Notes under the pieces: model-generated
Databases searched by the model: none
What the model was told of the DNA's origin: nothing
Seen by the model: the letters and a program-made list of their open reading frames with translations, nothing else
In this document: positions 34,306 to 43,499 of the stretch, piece after piece
Position numbering within the stretch: position 1 is the stretch's first letter
Layout of the letters: every line of letters begins with the position of its first letter
Translations under genes and position numbers: made by a program
Assembly: GCA_045588655.1 (NCBI GenBank)
Contig: JAZNEP010000029.1
Location: forward strand, 87,943-151,942
Length of the DNA stretch: 64,000 nucleotides
From: SVFI01 sp045588655
Lineage (GTDB): Bacteria; Bacillota; Clostridia; Lachnospirales; Lachnospiraceae
Reading direction: 5' to 3'

Positions 34306-35751
34306 ATGGCAGAAAAAAAATTAGTGGAAGCGATTACCGCGATGGATGTGGATTTTGCCCAGTGGTATACAGACGTGGTAAAAAAAGCAGAACTTATTGA
34401 CTACACAAGCGTAAAGGGCTGTATGGTATTTAAGCCGGCCGGATACGCTATTTGGGAGCTGATCCAGAAACAGCTGGATGCAATGTTCAAAGAAACAGGA
34501 GTGGAAAATGTATATCTTCCGATGTTTATTCCGGAAAGTCTTCTTCAGAAAGAAAAAGATCACGTGGAAGGATTTGCGCCGGAAGTAGCATGGGTAACAC
34601 ATGGAGGACTTGCTCCACTTCAGGAGAGAATGTGTGTTAGACCGACTTCTGAAACCTTATTCTGTGATTTTTATAAAAATGAGATTCAGTCCTATCGTGA
34701 TCTTCCGAAAGTATACAATCAGTGGTGTTCGGTTGTGCGTTGGGAAAAAGAGACTAGACCGTTCCTTCGCAGCCGTGAGTTCTTATGGCAGGAGGGTCAT
34801 ACGGCTCACGCAACGGCAGAGGATGCAGAAGAAAGAACCGTACAGATGTTAAATGTCTATGCAGATTTTTGTGAAAACGTACTGGCGATTCCGGTTGTAA
34901 AAGGACGTAAAACAGAAAAAGAAAAATTTGCAGGTGCAGAGGCAACTTATACTATTGAAGCATTGATGCATGATGGAAAAGCACTTCAGTCCGGAACAAG
35001 CCACAATTTTGGTGATGGATTTGCAAAGGCGTTTGGTATCCAGTATACAGACAAGAATAATAAACTTCAGTATGTACATCAGACTTCTTGGGGAATGACC
35101 ACTCGTTTGATCGGAGCCATTATCATGGTACACGGAGATGACAATGGATTGGTACTTCCGCCAAAGGTAGCGCCGACACAGGTTATGATTGTTCCAATCC
35201 GCCAGCAGGCAGAAGGTGTGCTTGATAAAGCGTTCGAACTTAAGGAGCGTTTGTCAAAAGCAACGACAGAAGGTATCCGCGTAAAGGTGGATGATACGGA
35301 TAAGAGTCCGGGATGGAAATTCTCTGAATGTGAAATGAGAGGTATTCCGGTTCGTGTGGAAATCGGACCAAAAGATATCGAAGCAAATAAATGTATACTT
35401 GTCCGTCGTGATACAAGAGAAAAAATTGAGTGTAGCTTAGATGAGATTGAGACAAAGGTGGCCGAGCTTCTTAACAGGATACAGGTAGAAATGCTTGAGA
35501 ATGCAAGAGCGCACAGAGAAGAGCATACCTATGTAGCCCGCAACATGGAAGAGTTTGAAAAACTGTTTACAGAAAAATCCGGATTTGTAAAGGCGATGTG
35601 GTGTGAAGATCAGGCGTGTGAAGACCTCATCAAAGAGAAACTCAGCGTAACAAGTCGCTGTATGCCATGGGAGCAGGAGCATATCACAGATACATGCGTT
35701 TGCTGTGGCAAACCGGCCAAAAAGATGGTTTACTGGGGAAGAGCGTATTAA
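34306..35751 (+). CDS. proS: Prolyl-tRNA synthetase, archaeal/eukaryotic-type ProS
   Basis: 481 residues, the length of the short ProS type without the bacterial editing insertion. Class II motif 2 is SVVRWEKETRPFLRSREFLWQEGHTAH and motif 3 lies in GMTTRLIGAIIMVHGDD. An anticodon-binding domain follows, then a C-terminal zinc domain (CEDQACED and CVCCGKPA) ending in the invariant Tyr (WGRAY). It charges tRNA-Pro and is controlled by the T-box leader directly upstream. Confidence 0.97.
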   Translation: MAEKKLVEAITAMDVDFAQWYTDVVKKAELIDYTSVKGCMVFKPAGYAIWELIQKQLDAMFKETGVENVYLPMFIPESLLQKEKDHVEGFAPEVAWVTHGGLAPLQERMCVRPTSETLFCDFYKNEIQSYRDLPKVYNQWCSVVRWEKETRPFLRSREFLWQEGHTAHATAEDAEERTVQMLNVYADFCENVLAIPVVKGRKTEKEKFAGAEATYTIEALMHDGKALQSGTSHNFGDGFAKAFGIQYTDKNNKLQYVHQTSWGMTTRLIGAIIMVHGDDNGLVLPPKVAPTQVMIVPIRQQAEGVLDKAFELKERLSKATTEGIRVKVDDTDKSPGWKFSECEMRGIPVRVEIGPKDIEANKCILVRRDTREKIECSLDEIETKVAELLNRIQVEMLENARAHREEHTYVARNMEEFEKLFTEKSGFVKAMWCEDQACEDLIKEKLSVTSRCMPWEQEHITDTCVCCGKPAKKMVYWGRAY

Positions 35752-35803
35752 GAGATACCAAAAAAGATAAAAAAATAGATTAAGAAAAGAACAAAGTTTT
35801 CTG

Positions 35804-35832
35804 CCCACGTCTGTTGCAGACGTGGGTTTTTT
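35804..35832 (+). terminator. Rho-independent terminator after proS
   Basis: CCCACGTCTG (35804-35813) pairs perfectly with CAGACGTGGG (35817-35826), with a 3-base loop and six T following. Confidence 0.95.
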
Positions 35833-35887
35833 CGTATAAAATAGCAAATATATACAGACAATGTAAGTAGAAGGAAGGTATATGATT

Positions 35888-37084
35888 ATGAATATTTTAG
35901 TAATTAACTGCGGAAGTTCTTCGTTGAAGTATCAGTTGATTGATAGTGAAAATGAAACGGTACTTGCAAAAGGACTCTGTGAAAGAATCGGAATTGCAGG
36001 AAGCGCAATCATTCATCAGGTTGGAGAAGGTGATAAGATTAAAACAGAGATTGATATGGAAGATCATACCAAGGCAGTTACGGCTGTGATTGATAAATTA
36101 ACAGACCCAAAAGAGGGTGTCATAAGTTCGCTTGATGAAATTGGAGCAGTCGGTCATCGAATCGTACATGGCGGAGAAAATTTTGCTAGTAGTGTAATTA
36201 TCACAGATGAGGTAGTGGAAGCAATTGAAAAGTGCAACGACCTTGCACCACTTCACAACCCGGCAAATCTGATTGGAATCAATTCCTGCAAAGAGATTAT
36301 GCCAAATGTACCTATGGTAGCTGTTTTCGATACAGCATTCCATCAGACCATGCCAAGGAAAGCATATTTATATGGGCTTCCATATGAGTATTATGAGAAT
36401 CATAAAGTAAGACGCTACGGCTTTCATGGGACAAGCCATGACTTTGTAAGCAATCGTGTGGCAGAATTAATGGGCAAGAAAAGAGAGGATCTTAAGATTG
36501 TGGTATGTCATCTCGGAAATGGTGCGTCTGTATCCGCGGTATTACACGGACAGTGTGTCGACACATCCATGGGACTGACTCCTTTGGAAGGTCTTATTAT
36601 GGGAACACGATCCGGTGACATGGATCCTGCCATTGTGAGTTTTTTGGCAGAAAAGGAAGGAAAAACGGTACAGGAAATCATTGATATTTGTAACAAAAAA
36701 TCAGGTGTGCTCGGACTATCCGGCGGACTATCCAGCGATTTCCGTGATCTTGCAGCAGCAGCGGAATCAGGAAATGAGAAAGCAGCAGCAGCACTTGAAA
36801 CATGGGGTTATAGAGTAGCAAAATACATTGGTGCTTATGTAGCAGCTATGAATGGTGTTGATGTTGTAGTGTTTACAGCCGGCGTCGGAGAAAACAATAC
36901 AGCAGCTCGTTCTATTGTATGTGAGTATTTGGGATATCTGGGTGTAACCATTGATCCGACCGCAAACAAAGAACGCGGAGAAGAAATTCGTATCTCGACG
37001 GAAGAGAGTAAGACACAGGTATGGGTAGTTCCAACCAACGAGGAACTTGCAATTGCCAGAGAGACTGTTCGACTGGCAAAGTAA
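35888..37084 (+). CDS. ackA: Acetate kinase
   Basis: The N-terminal phosphate motif NILVINCGSSSLKYQL, the signature GFHGTSHDFVSNRV, the adenosine-binding GLTPLEGLIMGTRSGDMDP and the FTAGVGEN block are all present. 398 residues from the ATG at 35888; the in-frame ATG at 35882 lies only 3 bases from the GGAAGG site and is less likely. It makes ATP and acetate from acetyl phosphate in fermentation. The pta gene, often adjacent, is not next to it here. Confidence 0.97.
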   Translation: MNILVINCGSSSLKYQLIDSENETVLAKGLCERIGIAGSAIIHQVGEGDKIKTEIDMEDHTKAVTAVIDKLTDPKEGVISSLDEIGAVGHRIVHGGENFASSVIITDEVVEAIEKCNDLAPLHNPANLIGINSCKEIMPNVPMVAVFDTAFHQTMPRKAYLYGLPYEYYENHKVRRYGFHGTSHDFVSNRVAELMGKKREDLKIVVCHLGNGASVSAVLHGQCVDTSMGLTPLEGLIMGTRSGDMDPAIVSFLAEKEGKTVQEIIDICNKKSGVLGLSGGLSSDFRDLAAAAESGNEKAAAALETWGYRVAKYIGAYVAAMNGVDVVVFTAGVGENNTAARSIVCEYLGYLGVTIDPTANKERGEEIRISTEESKTQVWVVPTNEELAIARETVRLAK

Positions 37085-37154
37085 TTGAACCAAAGTAGAA
37101 TGATAACCGACATAAATTTAACTGGAACACAATAGCAATTAGATAAGAATTCCG

Positions 37155-37230
37155 GAAACTCAAAGAAACCTCAAGAAAGTCAAAGAAACTTCAAGAAACT
37201 CAAAGAAACCTCAAAAGCTTCAAAAACTCA
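37155..37230 (+). repeat. Short tandem repeat in the ackA 3' region
   Basis: Three 20-base units (37155-37174, 37175-37194, 37195-37214; first and third identical) of the form GAAACTCAAAGAAACCTCAA, each itself two 10-base halves, followed by a degenerate copy to about 37230. The array is purine-rich and runs directly into a terminator. No spacers, so it is not CRISPR. Confidence 0.85.
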
Positions 37231-37269
37231 AAGGTGTCCCCAAACTATGATGAAGGGGCACCTTTTTTG
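37231..37269 (+). terminator. Rho-independent terminator after ackA and its repeats
   Basis: AAGGTGTCCCC (37231-37241) pairs with GGGGCACCTT (37255-37264) with one bulged T, followed by a T run. Confidence 0.88.
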
Positions 37270-37746
37270 CACGCCTTTTATATTTTTTTATTTTGTGCGC
37301 TTTTCATGTTATTTTCATTTGCGTGCTTTTTAGATGATTTCTTCAAATGTTCTGTGTATATTATGGGTGTAACCACCGATATTTTGGGTTTCATTATGTT
37401 CGGAGGATAAAATCAATAAAAACTAAAAAGGGTGGCATCCGAAATGCTTTATTGGAAATATACGGAGGAAATATTTCTGTTATTTGTAGCGAGTTTGTAG
37501 AAAGAGAGAATAAATAGCACTTAGATTTGTTTGTTAGAACATCTAATTTAGTAAGACTAATAGATTCGGAGGTTAATAAGTGAACTGAAAAGAGAATGCA
37601 GTCATCCGATTTTACATTCAATAAAATCTCGGAGGTTGCATGCTAAGAAACTAATATGGCGTGACTTCTCTTTCCTATGGGTTGCAAAAAATCAAAAAAA
37701 AAGGCTATAATAAGCAAGGCCGAAAGATAAAAAATGGGGAGGGAAT
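37270..37746. other. Intergenic region of about 480 bases without a confident gene
   Basis: AT-rich. The four CGGAGG motifs here have no good start codon behind them. The longest + frame is 56 codons from an ATG at 37347 to TAG at 37515-37517; its second half (GGIRNALLEIYGGNISVICS) reads like protein, but there is no ribosome site at the ATG, so it may be a gene remnant. A minus-strand frame at 37394-37621 has no support. Confidence 0.4.
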
Positions 37747-38925
37747 ATGCACAAAGCAAGGACACACAGCCGGATAGGGAAAATAAATCAGAATAGAAAT
37801 CACGATAGAAATCTAGATAGAAATCAGACATTTCAAATATTGACAGTAATCGGAATCATTAGTGTTTTGATAGGACATATTGATCAAGATACATTCCCAC
37901 TACTGAACAATTGGTTTCCGCCATATTCTTATCATATGGCTCTTTTTGCATTTGTTTCCGGATATTTTTATAAAGATCAAAATCATGCAGAATGGAAAAG
38001 AGTGAAAGAATACGGAAAAAAGAAAATAGTCAGATTGTTGCTTCCGGCTTATTTATGGAATTTTCTGTATGGTGCACTTGTTTATATACTGGCTTTTTAT
38101 GGATTTACAATCGGTAAAAAACCGAATGCATATCAATTATTTTTAGCGCCGTTTACGGACGGTCAACAATTTGCATACAACATGGCATCATGGTTTGTGG
38201 TACCGCTCTTTCTTGTGGAAATGATATACGTGATGATCCGTTACTTGTTGCGAAAAAACACAAAAATTTCCGGGGAGTGGATTCATTTTGGAATTGCATT
38301 TTTGTTTGGAATGTCCGGAATATATCTTGTGATACAGGGACATCGGGTATGGTATTGTCTTTTGTTTTTGAAAGTGACATTTTTCTATGTCTCTTATATG
38401 CTGGGGCGCATCTATCAGTTGTTTCTGGAAAAGAAAGACACGTGTCCGAACACGATTTACTTTTTTATTTTATTGATTGTGCAGCTGCTGATACATACAA
38501 ATTGCAATCGGTTGGATTATGTGCTCTCAGAGGGAACACAGTTTGAAAATGGCGTATGGATTCCATTTTTGACAGCAATTACAGGAATTGCATTTTATTT
38601 GAGAATTGCGAAAATCTTGACACCGGGATTACAGAAAAGTTCCTTCCTTCATATTCTTAGCAAACATAGTTATAGCATAATGTTGCATCAGTTTTTGGGG
38701 TTTATGCTAGTGAAGGGAATGATTGGAGTGGCGCAAATCGTTTGGGGTGTGTTTCCGGAGTTTAGCGTATCTGTAATGAAAACTAACATATGGTATTATT
38801 ATTTTCCGATTGGCGAGAGTACATTTGGAATCGTATATTTTCTGGGGGGAATTATTATCCCTGTAGGAATCGGTGTACTTCAGAATAAATTGGTGCAGAT
38901 GCTTAGAAAGAAGGTAGGAAAATGA
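37747..38925 (+). CDS. Membrane acyltransferase, acyltransferase-3 family
   Basis: 392 residues with about ten membrane helices. The N-terminus is Asn/Arg/His-rich and followed by the family block FQILTVIGIISVLIGHID, which carries the conserved His, and FAFVSGYFYK. Such proteins O-acylate cell-wall polymers, exopolysaccharides or small molecules across the membrane. The next gene starts within its stop codon (ATGA overlap), so the two are coupled. The acceptor is unknown. Confidence 0.83.
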   Translation: MHKARTHSRIGKINQNRNHDRNLDRNQTFQILTVIGIISVLIGHIDQDTFPLLNNWFPPYSYHMALFAFVSGYFYKDQNHAEWKRVKEYGKKKIVRLLLPAYLWNFLYGALVYILAFYGFTIGKKPNAYQLFLAPFTDGQQFAYNMASWFVVPLFLVEMIYVMIRYLLRKNTKISGEWIHFGIAFLFGMSGIYLVIQGHRVWYCLLFLKVTFFYVSYMLGRIYQLFLEKKDTCPNTIYFFILLIVQLLIHTNCNRLDYVLSEGTQFENGVWIPFLTAITGIAFYLRIAKILTPGLQKSSFLHILSKHSYSIMLHQFLGFMLVKGMIGVAQIVWGVFPEFSVSVMKTNIWYYYFPIGESTFGIVYFLGGIIIPVGIGVLQNKLVQMLRKKVGK

Positions 38926-39278
38926 AAAAGAGAATACTGGAATATATGGAAGACATCGATATGAAACTCAAAGAAGATGAGTTGCAGCAAGATAGAGATT
39001 ATGAAGAATGGATGAGACAGCATCTGATTCAGATTCAGTTTTTCATGCACGAAAGACTGGTGCATCTTCTTGTAACGTTAGCATTTGCTATCTTTGGATT
39101 TATGAATTTCTTTGTGCTGGTTATGAACTTTCAACCGGGGCTTCTAGTGTTGTTTGCTGCAATATTGATTTTGCTGATTCCATATGTGATGCACTACTAT
39201 TTGCTCGAAAACGGAGTACAAAAGATGTACCGCCAATATGATGAGATGTTAAGAAGAGCACAAAAGCAATCGAAATAA
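38922..39278 (+). CDS. Small membrane protein with two helices, coupled to the acyltransferase
   Basis: 118 residues: a charged N-terminal 40 residues, two helices at about 48-66 and 69-90 and a basic tail. Start and stop overlap as ATGA with the acyltransferase, suggesting a partner or accessory subunit. I do not recognise the family. The YgjP-like gene begins 15 bases downstream. Confidence 0.75.
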   Translation: MKKRILEYMEDIDMKLKEDELQQDRDYEEWMRQHLIQIQFFMHERLVHLLVTLAFAIFGFMNFFVLVMNFQPGLLVLFAAILILLIPYVMHYYLLENGVQKMYRQYDEMLRRAQKQSK

Positions 39279-39292
39279 ATAAAGGTATTTGC

Positions 39293-39937
39293 ATGAGCAG
39301 TTGGAAAGAGATGAAAACAGAAAAAGAAGAAGCGTTTGAACTTTTGGATACCGGTGGGGAGAATCCGCTACTTTGTCGGATTGTACGTTCAAATAGAAAA
39401 ACATATGGAATCGTGATTGATGAAAACGGACAGGTGTTTCTTAGGATTCCGCTACGTGGAAGCAGAGCGACGGCCAGAAAACTGGCGAAAGAGAAACAGG
39501 TATGGATTCGGGAAAAAGTACGACTGCAAAAGCAGCGTATGCAGGAAAAAATAGCGCTTGAGGAAGAGCGTAGTCAAAAATATACAAAAGAACAAAGAGA
39601 AGGTTTGGAAAGAAGATATCGACAGGCTGCAAAGGAATATTTTCCTAAGCGTGCGGATTATTATGCAGAGCTTCTTGGTGTGGAATATAAGAAAATACGC
39701 GTTGCAGGACAAAAGACAAGATGGGGAAGCTGCAGTCAGAGTGGGACCTTGTCGTTTAATTGGAAACTGATGCTGGCGCCACCCAAAGTATTGGATTATG
39801 TGGTGGTACATGAGCTTTGTCATCTTTTGGAGATGAATCATTCTTCAAGATTTTGGAAGCATGTAGAGTGCATTATACCGGAATATAAGGAGTATAGAAA
39901 ATGGTTAAGAGAATATGGAAATACATTACAATTATAG
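39293..39937 (+). CDS. YgjP-like (M48/DUF45) zinc metallopeptidase
   Basis: The metal motif HELCHLLEMNHSSRFW gives HExxH plus a third His, and RWGSCSQSGTLSFNWKLMLAP is the family signature before it. At 214 residues it is a standard cytoplasmic member of the YgjP/SprT-like group. Its 3' end overlaps the start of the amidase lipoprotein gene by 37 bases in another frame. The physiological substrate is unknown. Confidence 0.88.
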   Translation: MSSWKEMKTEKEEAFELLDTGGENPLLCRIVRSNRKTYGIVIDENGQVFLRIPLRGSRATARKLAKEKQVWIREKVRLQKQRMQEKIALEEERSQKYTKEQREGLERRYRQAAKEYFPKRADYYAELLGVEYKKIRVAGQKTRWGSCSQSGTLSFNWKLMLAPPKVLDYVVVHELCHLLEMNHSSRFWKHVECIIPEYKEYRKWLREYGNTLQL

Positions 39938-40944
39938 CAGTTTGTCTAACTATGTTGTTGGTTGTGACCGGCTGTTCGAAGGAAGTGTCAGAGACAGAGC
40001 CGGTGATTGAGGTGGCAGAAGTTTCGACTAATGCGGATGAAATAACAGATGATTTGAAGGAAGGAGAGATTCCGACAGACGAAGATTTTGCTGCAGAAAA
40101 AATGGAACAGAAACAATTAGAAGAAGAGAGTCCGGAGCAGGAAGAAATGCAGGAAGAAATACAGCAAGAATCTCTGCAAGAAAATGAAATGCAACAAGAG
40201 TCTTTACAAGAGGAAGAAATGCAAGAAGAGTCTCTGCATGAGGAAGAAATGCAAGAAGAATCGTTGCAGGAGGAAGAAGGGCAATCACAAAATGTGCAGT
40301 CGCATCTTGTTGTGATTGATCCGGGACATCAGGTAAAGGGAAATAGTGAAAAAGAACCAATTGGTCCTGGGGCAGCTGAGATGAAGGCAAAGGTAACCGG
40401 CGGAACAAGTGGACGGACGACGGGGCTGGCAGAATATGAGTTAAATCTGCAGGTTGGTTTGAAATTGCGTGATATATTGGTTAGTCGTGGGTACGATGTG
40501 ATTATGACACGGGAGACGAATGACGTAGATATGAGTAACAGTGAGAGAGCTGCGATTGCAAATGAGGCGGGCGCGGAAGCTTTTGTGCGTATTCATGCAA
40601 ACGGAAGTGAGGATACCAGTGTAAATGGAGCTATGACCATATGTCCGACGCCATCTAATCCGTATACCCCTGATATATATGCGACAAGCCGTAGCTTATC
40701 GGACCATGTCCTTGATGAAATAGTGGCTTCTACGGGATGTAAGAAGCAGTATGTGTGGGAAACAGATACCATGAGTGGGATTAATTGGTGTCAGGTTCCG
40801 GTTACCATAGTTGAGATGGGATATATGACCAATCCGACAGAAGATACCAATATGGCTTCTGCAGATTATCAGACAAAAATGGCAGAAGGCATTGCGAATG
40901 GAATTGATGCATATTTTGCGGCGCAAAATGAAAGTGGTATGTAG
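39901..40944 (+). CDS. N-acetylmuramoyl-L-alanine amidase (Amidase_3) lipoprotein
   Basis: A lipobox VTGC near residue 26 anchors it outside. Residues about 45-130 are a Glu/Gln-rich stalk with tandem EEEMQEESL repeats. The amidase domain keeps its zinc ligands: His in VIDPGHQ, Glu in LAEYELN, His in VRIHANGS, and the catalytic Glu in IVEMGYMTN. It cuts the bond between MurNAc and the stem peptide. The start overlaps the YgjP-like gene by 37 bases. It may be tied to the envelope genes around it. Confidence 0.9.
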   Translation: MVKRIWKYITIIAVCLTMLLVVTGCSKEVSETEPVIEVAEVSTNADEITDDLKEGEIPTDEDFAAEKMEQKQLEEESPEQEEMQEEIQQESLQENEMQQESLQEEEMQEESLHEEEMQEESLQEEEGQSQNVQSHLVVIDPGHQVKGNSEKEPIGPGAAEMKAKVTGGTSGRTTGLAEYELNLQVGLKLRDILVSRGYDVIMTRETNDVDMSNSERAAIANEAGAEAFVRIHANGSEDTSVNGAMTICPTPSNPYTPDIYATSRSLSDHVLDEIVASTGCKKQYVWETDTMSGINWCQVPVTIVEMGYMTNPTEDTNMASADYQTKMAEGIANGIDAYFAAQNESGM

Positions 40945-40963
40945 TTAAGGAGTTTATAAGCAA

Positions 40964-42085
40964 ATGAAAAGACTGAGACAGTTTATCAAAGAGGAGATAG
41001 TGCTTTGTGTTGCCATTGCGCTCGCTGCACTGTCTATGTTTTGGGTTGCACCGTCGAAAGAATATGCATCCTACATGAATTGGCGAGTATTGGCTCTTTT
41101 GCTGTGTCTGATGCTTGTAATGGAAGGATTGAAGCAGCTTGGTGTATTTTCTGCCATTGCGAAAATGCTGATGCGAAAGGTTCAATCATTTACTCAGGTA
41201 GTGGGAATTCTTGTGTTTTTGTGCTTTTTTAGTTCTATGTTCATTACCAATGATGTTGCATTGATAACATTTGTGCCATTTGCAATTGAGGTATTACAAA
41301 TAGCGTCAAAAGAAAACAAGATGATTCCGGTTATTGTATTACAGACGATAGCAGCGAATCTAGGGAGTATGCTGATGCCAATCGGAAATCCACAAAATCT
41401 TTATCTATATGACTATGCTGGATATTCGATGACCGAGTTTTTGAAGATTATGGCGTTGCCCTGCATCATTTCCTTTGTATTGCTATGGATAAGTAGCATG
41501 TGGATTGCCAAAGGGGAAAAAATGGATCATATTTTGCTGGAGAAGTCCGAAAAGTGGACAGCAAAACGTGGAATGCTTACCTCGTTATATGTGTTTCTGT
41601 TTTTGGTAAGTATACTGGTAGTGGCAGAAGTGGCACCGTTTGAACTGGCACTTGGGATCACTGTGCTGGCAGTATTTATTATGGATCGCAAAACGCTGTT
41701 TCGAGTGGATTATTGTCTGCTGCTAACATTCTGTGGTTTTTTCATTTTTGTAGGAAATGTGGGAAATATAGAAAGTGTGGCTCAGTTGCTGAATCAGTGG
41801 ATGGATGGAAAGGAATTTCTGGTGGCTGTTTTGACCAGTCAGGTAATCAGCAATGTTCCGGCAGCACTTCTACTTTCAGGATTTACAACCAATATAAAGG
41901 CTCTGTTGTTAGGAGTTAATATCGGTGGACTTGGAACTTTGATTGCGTCCATGGCAAGTCTTATTTCCTATAAGTTGTTCGCCAAAGCTTACCCGAAGCA
42001 AAAAGGAAAGTATATGGGGTATTTTACATGCATGAATCTGGTATATCTCATATTGTTTATATTGCTGTATTATATGGTAGGATAG
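40964..42085 (+). CDS. SLC13/ArsB-type anion transporter
   Basis: 373 residues, about ten membrane helices. The ion-transporter-superfamily motifs are visible: MFITNDVALITFVPF, MLMPIGNPQNLYLYDY and, in the second half, SQVISNVPAALLLSGF, the paired re-entrant regions of a two-repeat fold. Substrates of such proteins include citrate, dicarboxylates, sulfate and arsenite; no choice can be made here. It follows the amidase by 19 bases. Confidence 0.82.
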   Translation: MKRLRQFIKEEIVLCVAIALAALSMFWVAPSKEYASYMNWRVLALLLCLMLVMEGLKQLGVFSAIAKMLMRKVQSFTQVVGILVFLCFFSSMFITNDVALITFVPFAIEVLQIASKENKMIPVIVLQTIAANLGSMLMPIGNPQNLYLYDYAGYSMTEFLKIMALPCIISFVLLWISSMWIAKGEKMDHILLEKSEKWTAKRGMLTSLYVFLFLVSILVVAEVAPFELALGITVLAVFIMDRKTLFRVDYCLLLTFCGFFIFVGNVGNIESVAQLLNQWMDGKEFLVAVLTSQVISNVPAALLLSGFTTNIKALLLGVNIGGLGTLIASMASLISYKLFAKAYPKQKGKYMGYFTCMNLVYLILFILLYYMVG

Positions 42086-42121
42086 ATAAGATATATTTAA
42101 TGTTGAATAGAAAGGGATATC

Positions 42122-43450
42122 ATGATTACATTACCAATTGATGTAGCTAAAATAATTCATACATTGGAAGAGGCGGGATTTGAAGCATATGCAGTCGGTG
42201 GATGTGTTAGGGACAGCTTACTTAACAGAGAGCCAAATGATTGGGACATTACGACCAATGCCCTTCCGCATCAGGTAAAAGAACTGTTTGCGCACACGAT
42301 TGATACAGGTATTTTGCATGGGACTGTCACTGTAATGAAGCACCATGTCGGATATGAGATTACAACCTACCGTGTGGATGGAGAATATGAGGACAGCAGA
42401 CATCCGAAAGAGGTGACATTTACTTCGAATTTGGTGGAGGATTTGAAACGCCGTGATTTTACAATCAATGCGATGGCATATAATGAAAGAGACGGATTAG
42501 TTGATGCGTTTGACGGAGCCGGTGATTTGGAAAGACGGGTGATTCGTGCAGTCGGAGATCCAAAGGAGCGTTTTACGGAAGATGCACTTCGTATGATGAG
42601 AGCTGTTCGGTTTGCAGCACAGCTCGGATACAGCATTGAAGGCAAGACTTTGTCTGCCATACAGGAAATGGCCCAAAATCTCAAAAACATCAGCGCGGAA
42701 CGAATACAGGTAGAGCTTGTAAAACTTTTGGTGTCAGATCATCCGGAGCACATGGCTTTGCTTTATGAGTCGGGAATTACAAAGGTGATAATGCCGCAAT
42801 TTGATAAAATGATGCAGACAGCGCAACAAAATCCGCATCATTGCTATAGCGTGGGAATGCATACAATACACGCGATGAAACAGGTACGGCCGGATAAAGT
42901 GTTGCGTCTTGTCATGCTGTTTCATGATATGGCCAAGCCTGATACCAAAACAACGGATGAAAACGGCGTAGATCATTTTCATGGACATGCAGTAAAGTCA
43001 GAAGCATATGTGAAAAAAATTTTAAAGCAGCTCAAATTTGACAACGATACACTTCGCAAAGTATCAAAACTTACCTATTGGCATGATCATAAAATCCATC
43101 CGACAGCAAAGAGTGTAAGAAAAGCGTTGAGCGAACTCGGTGAGGAATTATTTTTGCTGCTTCTTGAGATAAAAGAGGCCGATACGCTGGCGCAGAGCAC
43201 GTACCAGAGAGAGGAAAAACTGAAAGAACTGGAAGAGTTAGCCCAAATTTACCGGATGGTAAAAGCAGAGGGTGAATGTTTTCGCTTAAAAGATCTTGCA
43301 GTTTCAGGACAGGATTTGATTGCATTAGGGATGCAGCCGGGGCCTCAAATCGGTCAGGTACTTCAGCAACTATTAGAGATTGTAATAGACGATCCGTCCA
43401 AAAATGAAAAAGAAATATTAGTGGAAGTTGTTTCAAAAAGCATTTTTTAA
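42122..43450 (+). CDS. cca: CCA tRNA nucleotidyltransferase with HD domain
   Basis: The class II nucleotidyltransferase head has AYAVGGCVRDSLL and NDWDITTNA (two metal Asp), then RRDFTINAMAYN and the ERF..DALRMMRAVRFAAQ neck. The C-terminal half has an HD domain (MLFHDMAKP, HGHA, WHDHKIHP). It builds or repairs the CCA end of tRNA; neither tRNA in this window encodes CCA, so the enzyme is needed. Length 442 is normal. A hairpin follows. Confidence 0.95.
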   Translation: MITLPIDVAKIIHTLEEAGFEAYAVGGCVRDSLLNREPNDWDITTNALPHQVKELFAHTIDTGILHGTVTVMKHHVGYEITTYRVDGEYEDSRHPKEVTFTSNLVEDLKRRDFTINAMAYNERDGLVDAFDGAGDLERRVIRAVGDPKERFTEDALRMMRAVRFAAQLGYSIEGKTLSAIQEMAQNLKNISAERIQVELVKLLVSDHPEHMALLYESGITKVIMPQFDKMMQTAQQNPHHCYSVGMHTIHAMKQVRPDKVLRLVMLFHDMAKPDTKTTDENGVDHFHGHAVKSEAYVKKILKQLKFDNDTLRKVSKLTYWHDHKIHPTAKSVRKALSELGEELFLLLLEIKEADTLAQSTYQREEKLKELEELAQIYRMVKAEGECFRLKDLAVSGQDLIALGMQPGPQIGQVLQQLLEIVIDDPSKNEKEILVEVVSKSIF

Positions 43451-43453
43451 CAG

Positions 43454-43499
43454 AACCCTTCATAAGATAAATAAGATATTCTTGTGAAGGGGTTTTTTT
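43454..43499 (+). terminator. Hairpin after cca that also holds the next gene's ribosome site
   Basis: AACCCTTCATAAG (43454-43466) pairs with CTTGTGAAGGGGTT (43481-43494) with one wobble and one bulge, followed by seven T ending at the ATG of the next gene (43500). The GAAGGGG in the 3' arm is 7 bases from that ATG and is its only ribosome site. Confidence 0.75.

Noticed and set aside
37155..37230. Repeat array considered as CRISPR
   Set aside because: Units are contiguous with no spacers, and no cas gene is present.
37394..37621. Minus-strand 75-codon frame in the gap after ackA
   Set aside because: No ribosome site, no recognisable motif and hydrophobic low-complexity text.
40130..40290. 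DNA repeats in the amidase gene considered as a mobile or CRISPR feature
   Set aside because: They are in frame and encode the Glu/Gln-rich stalk.
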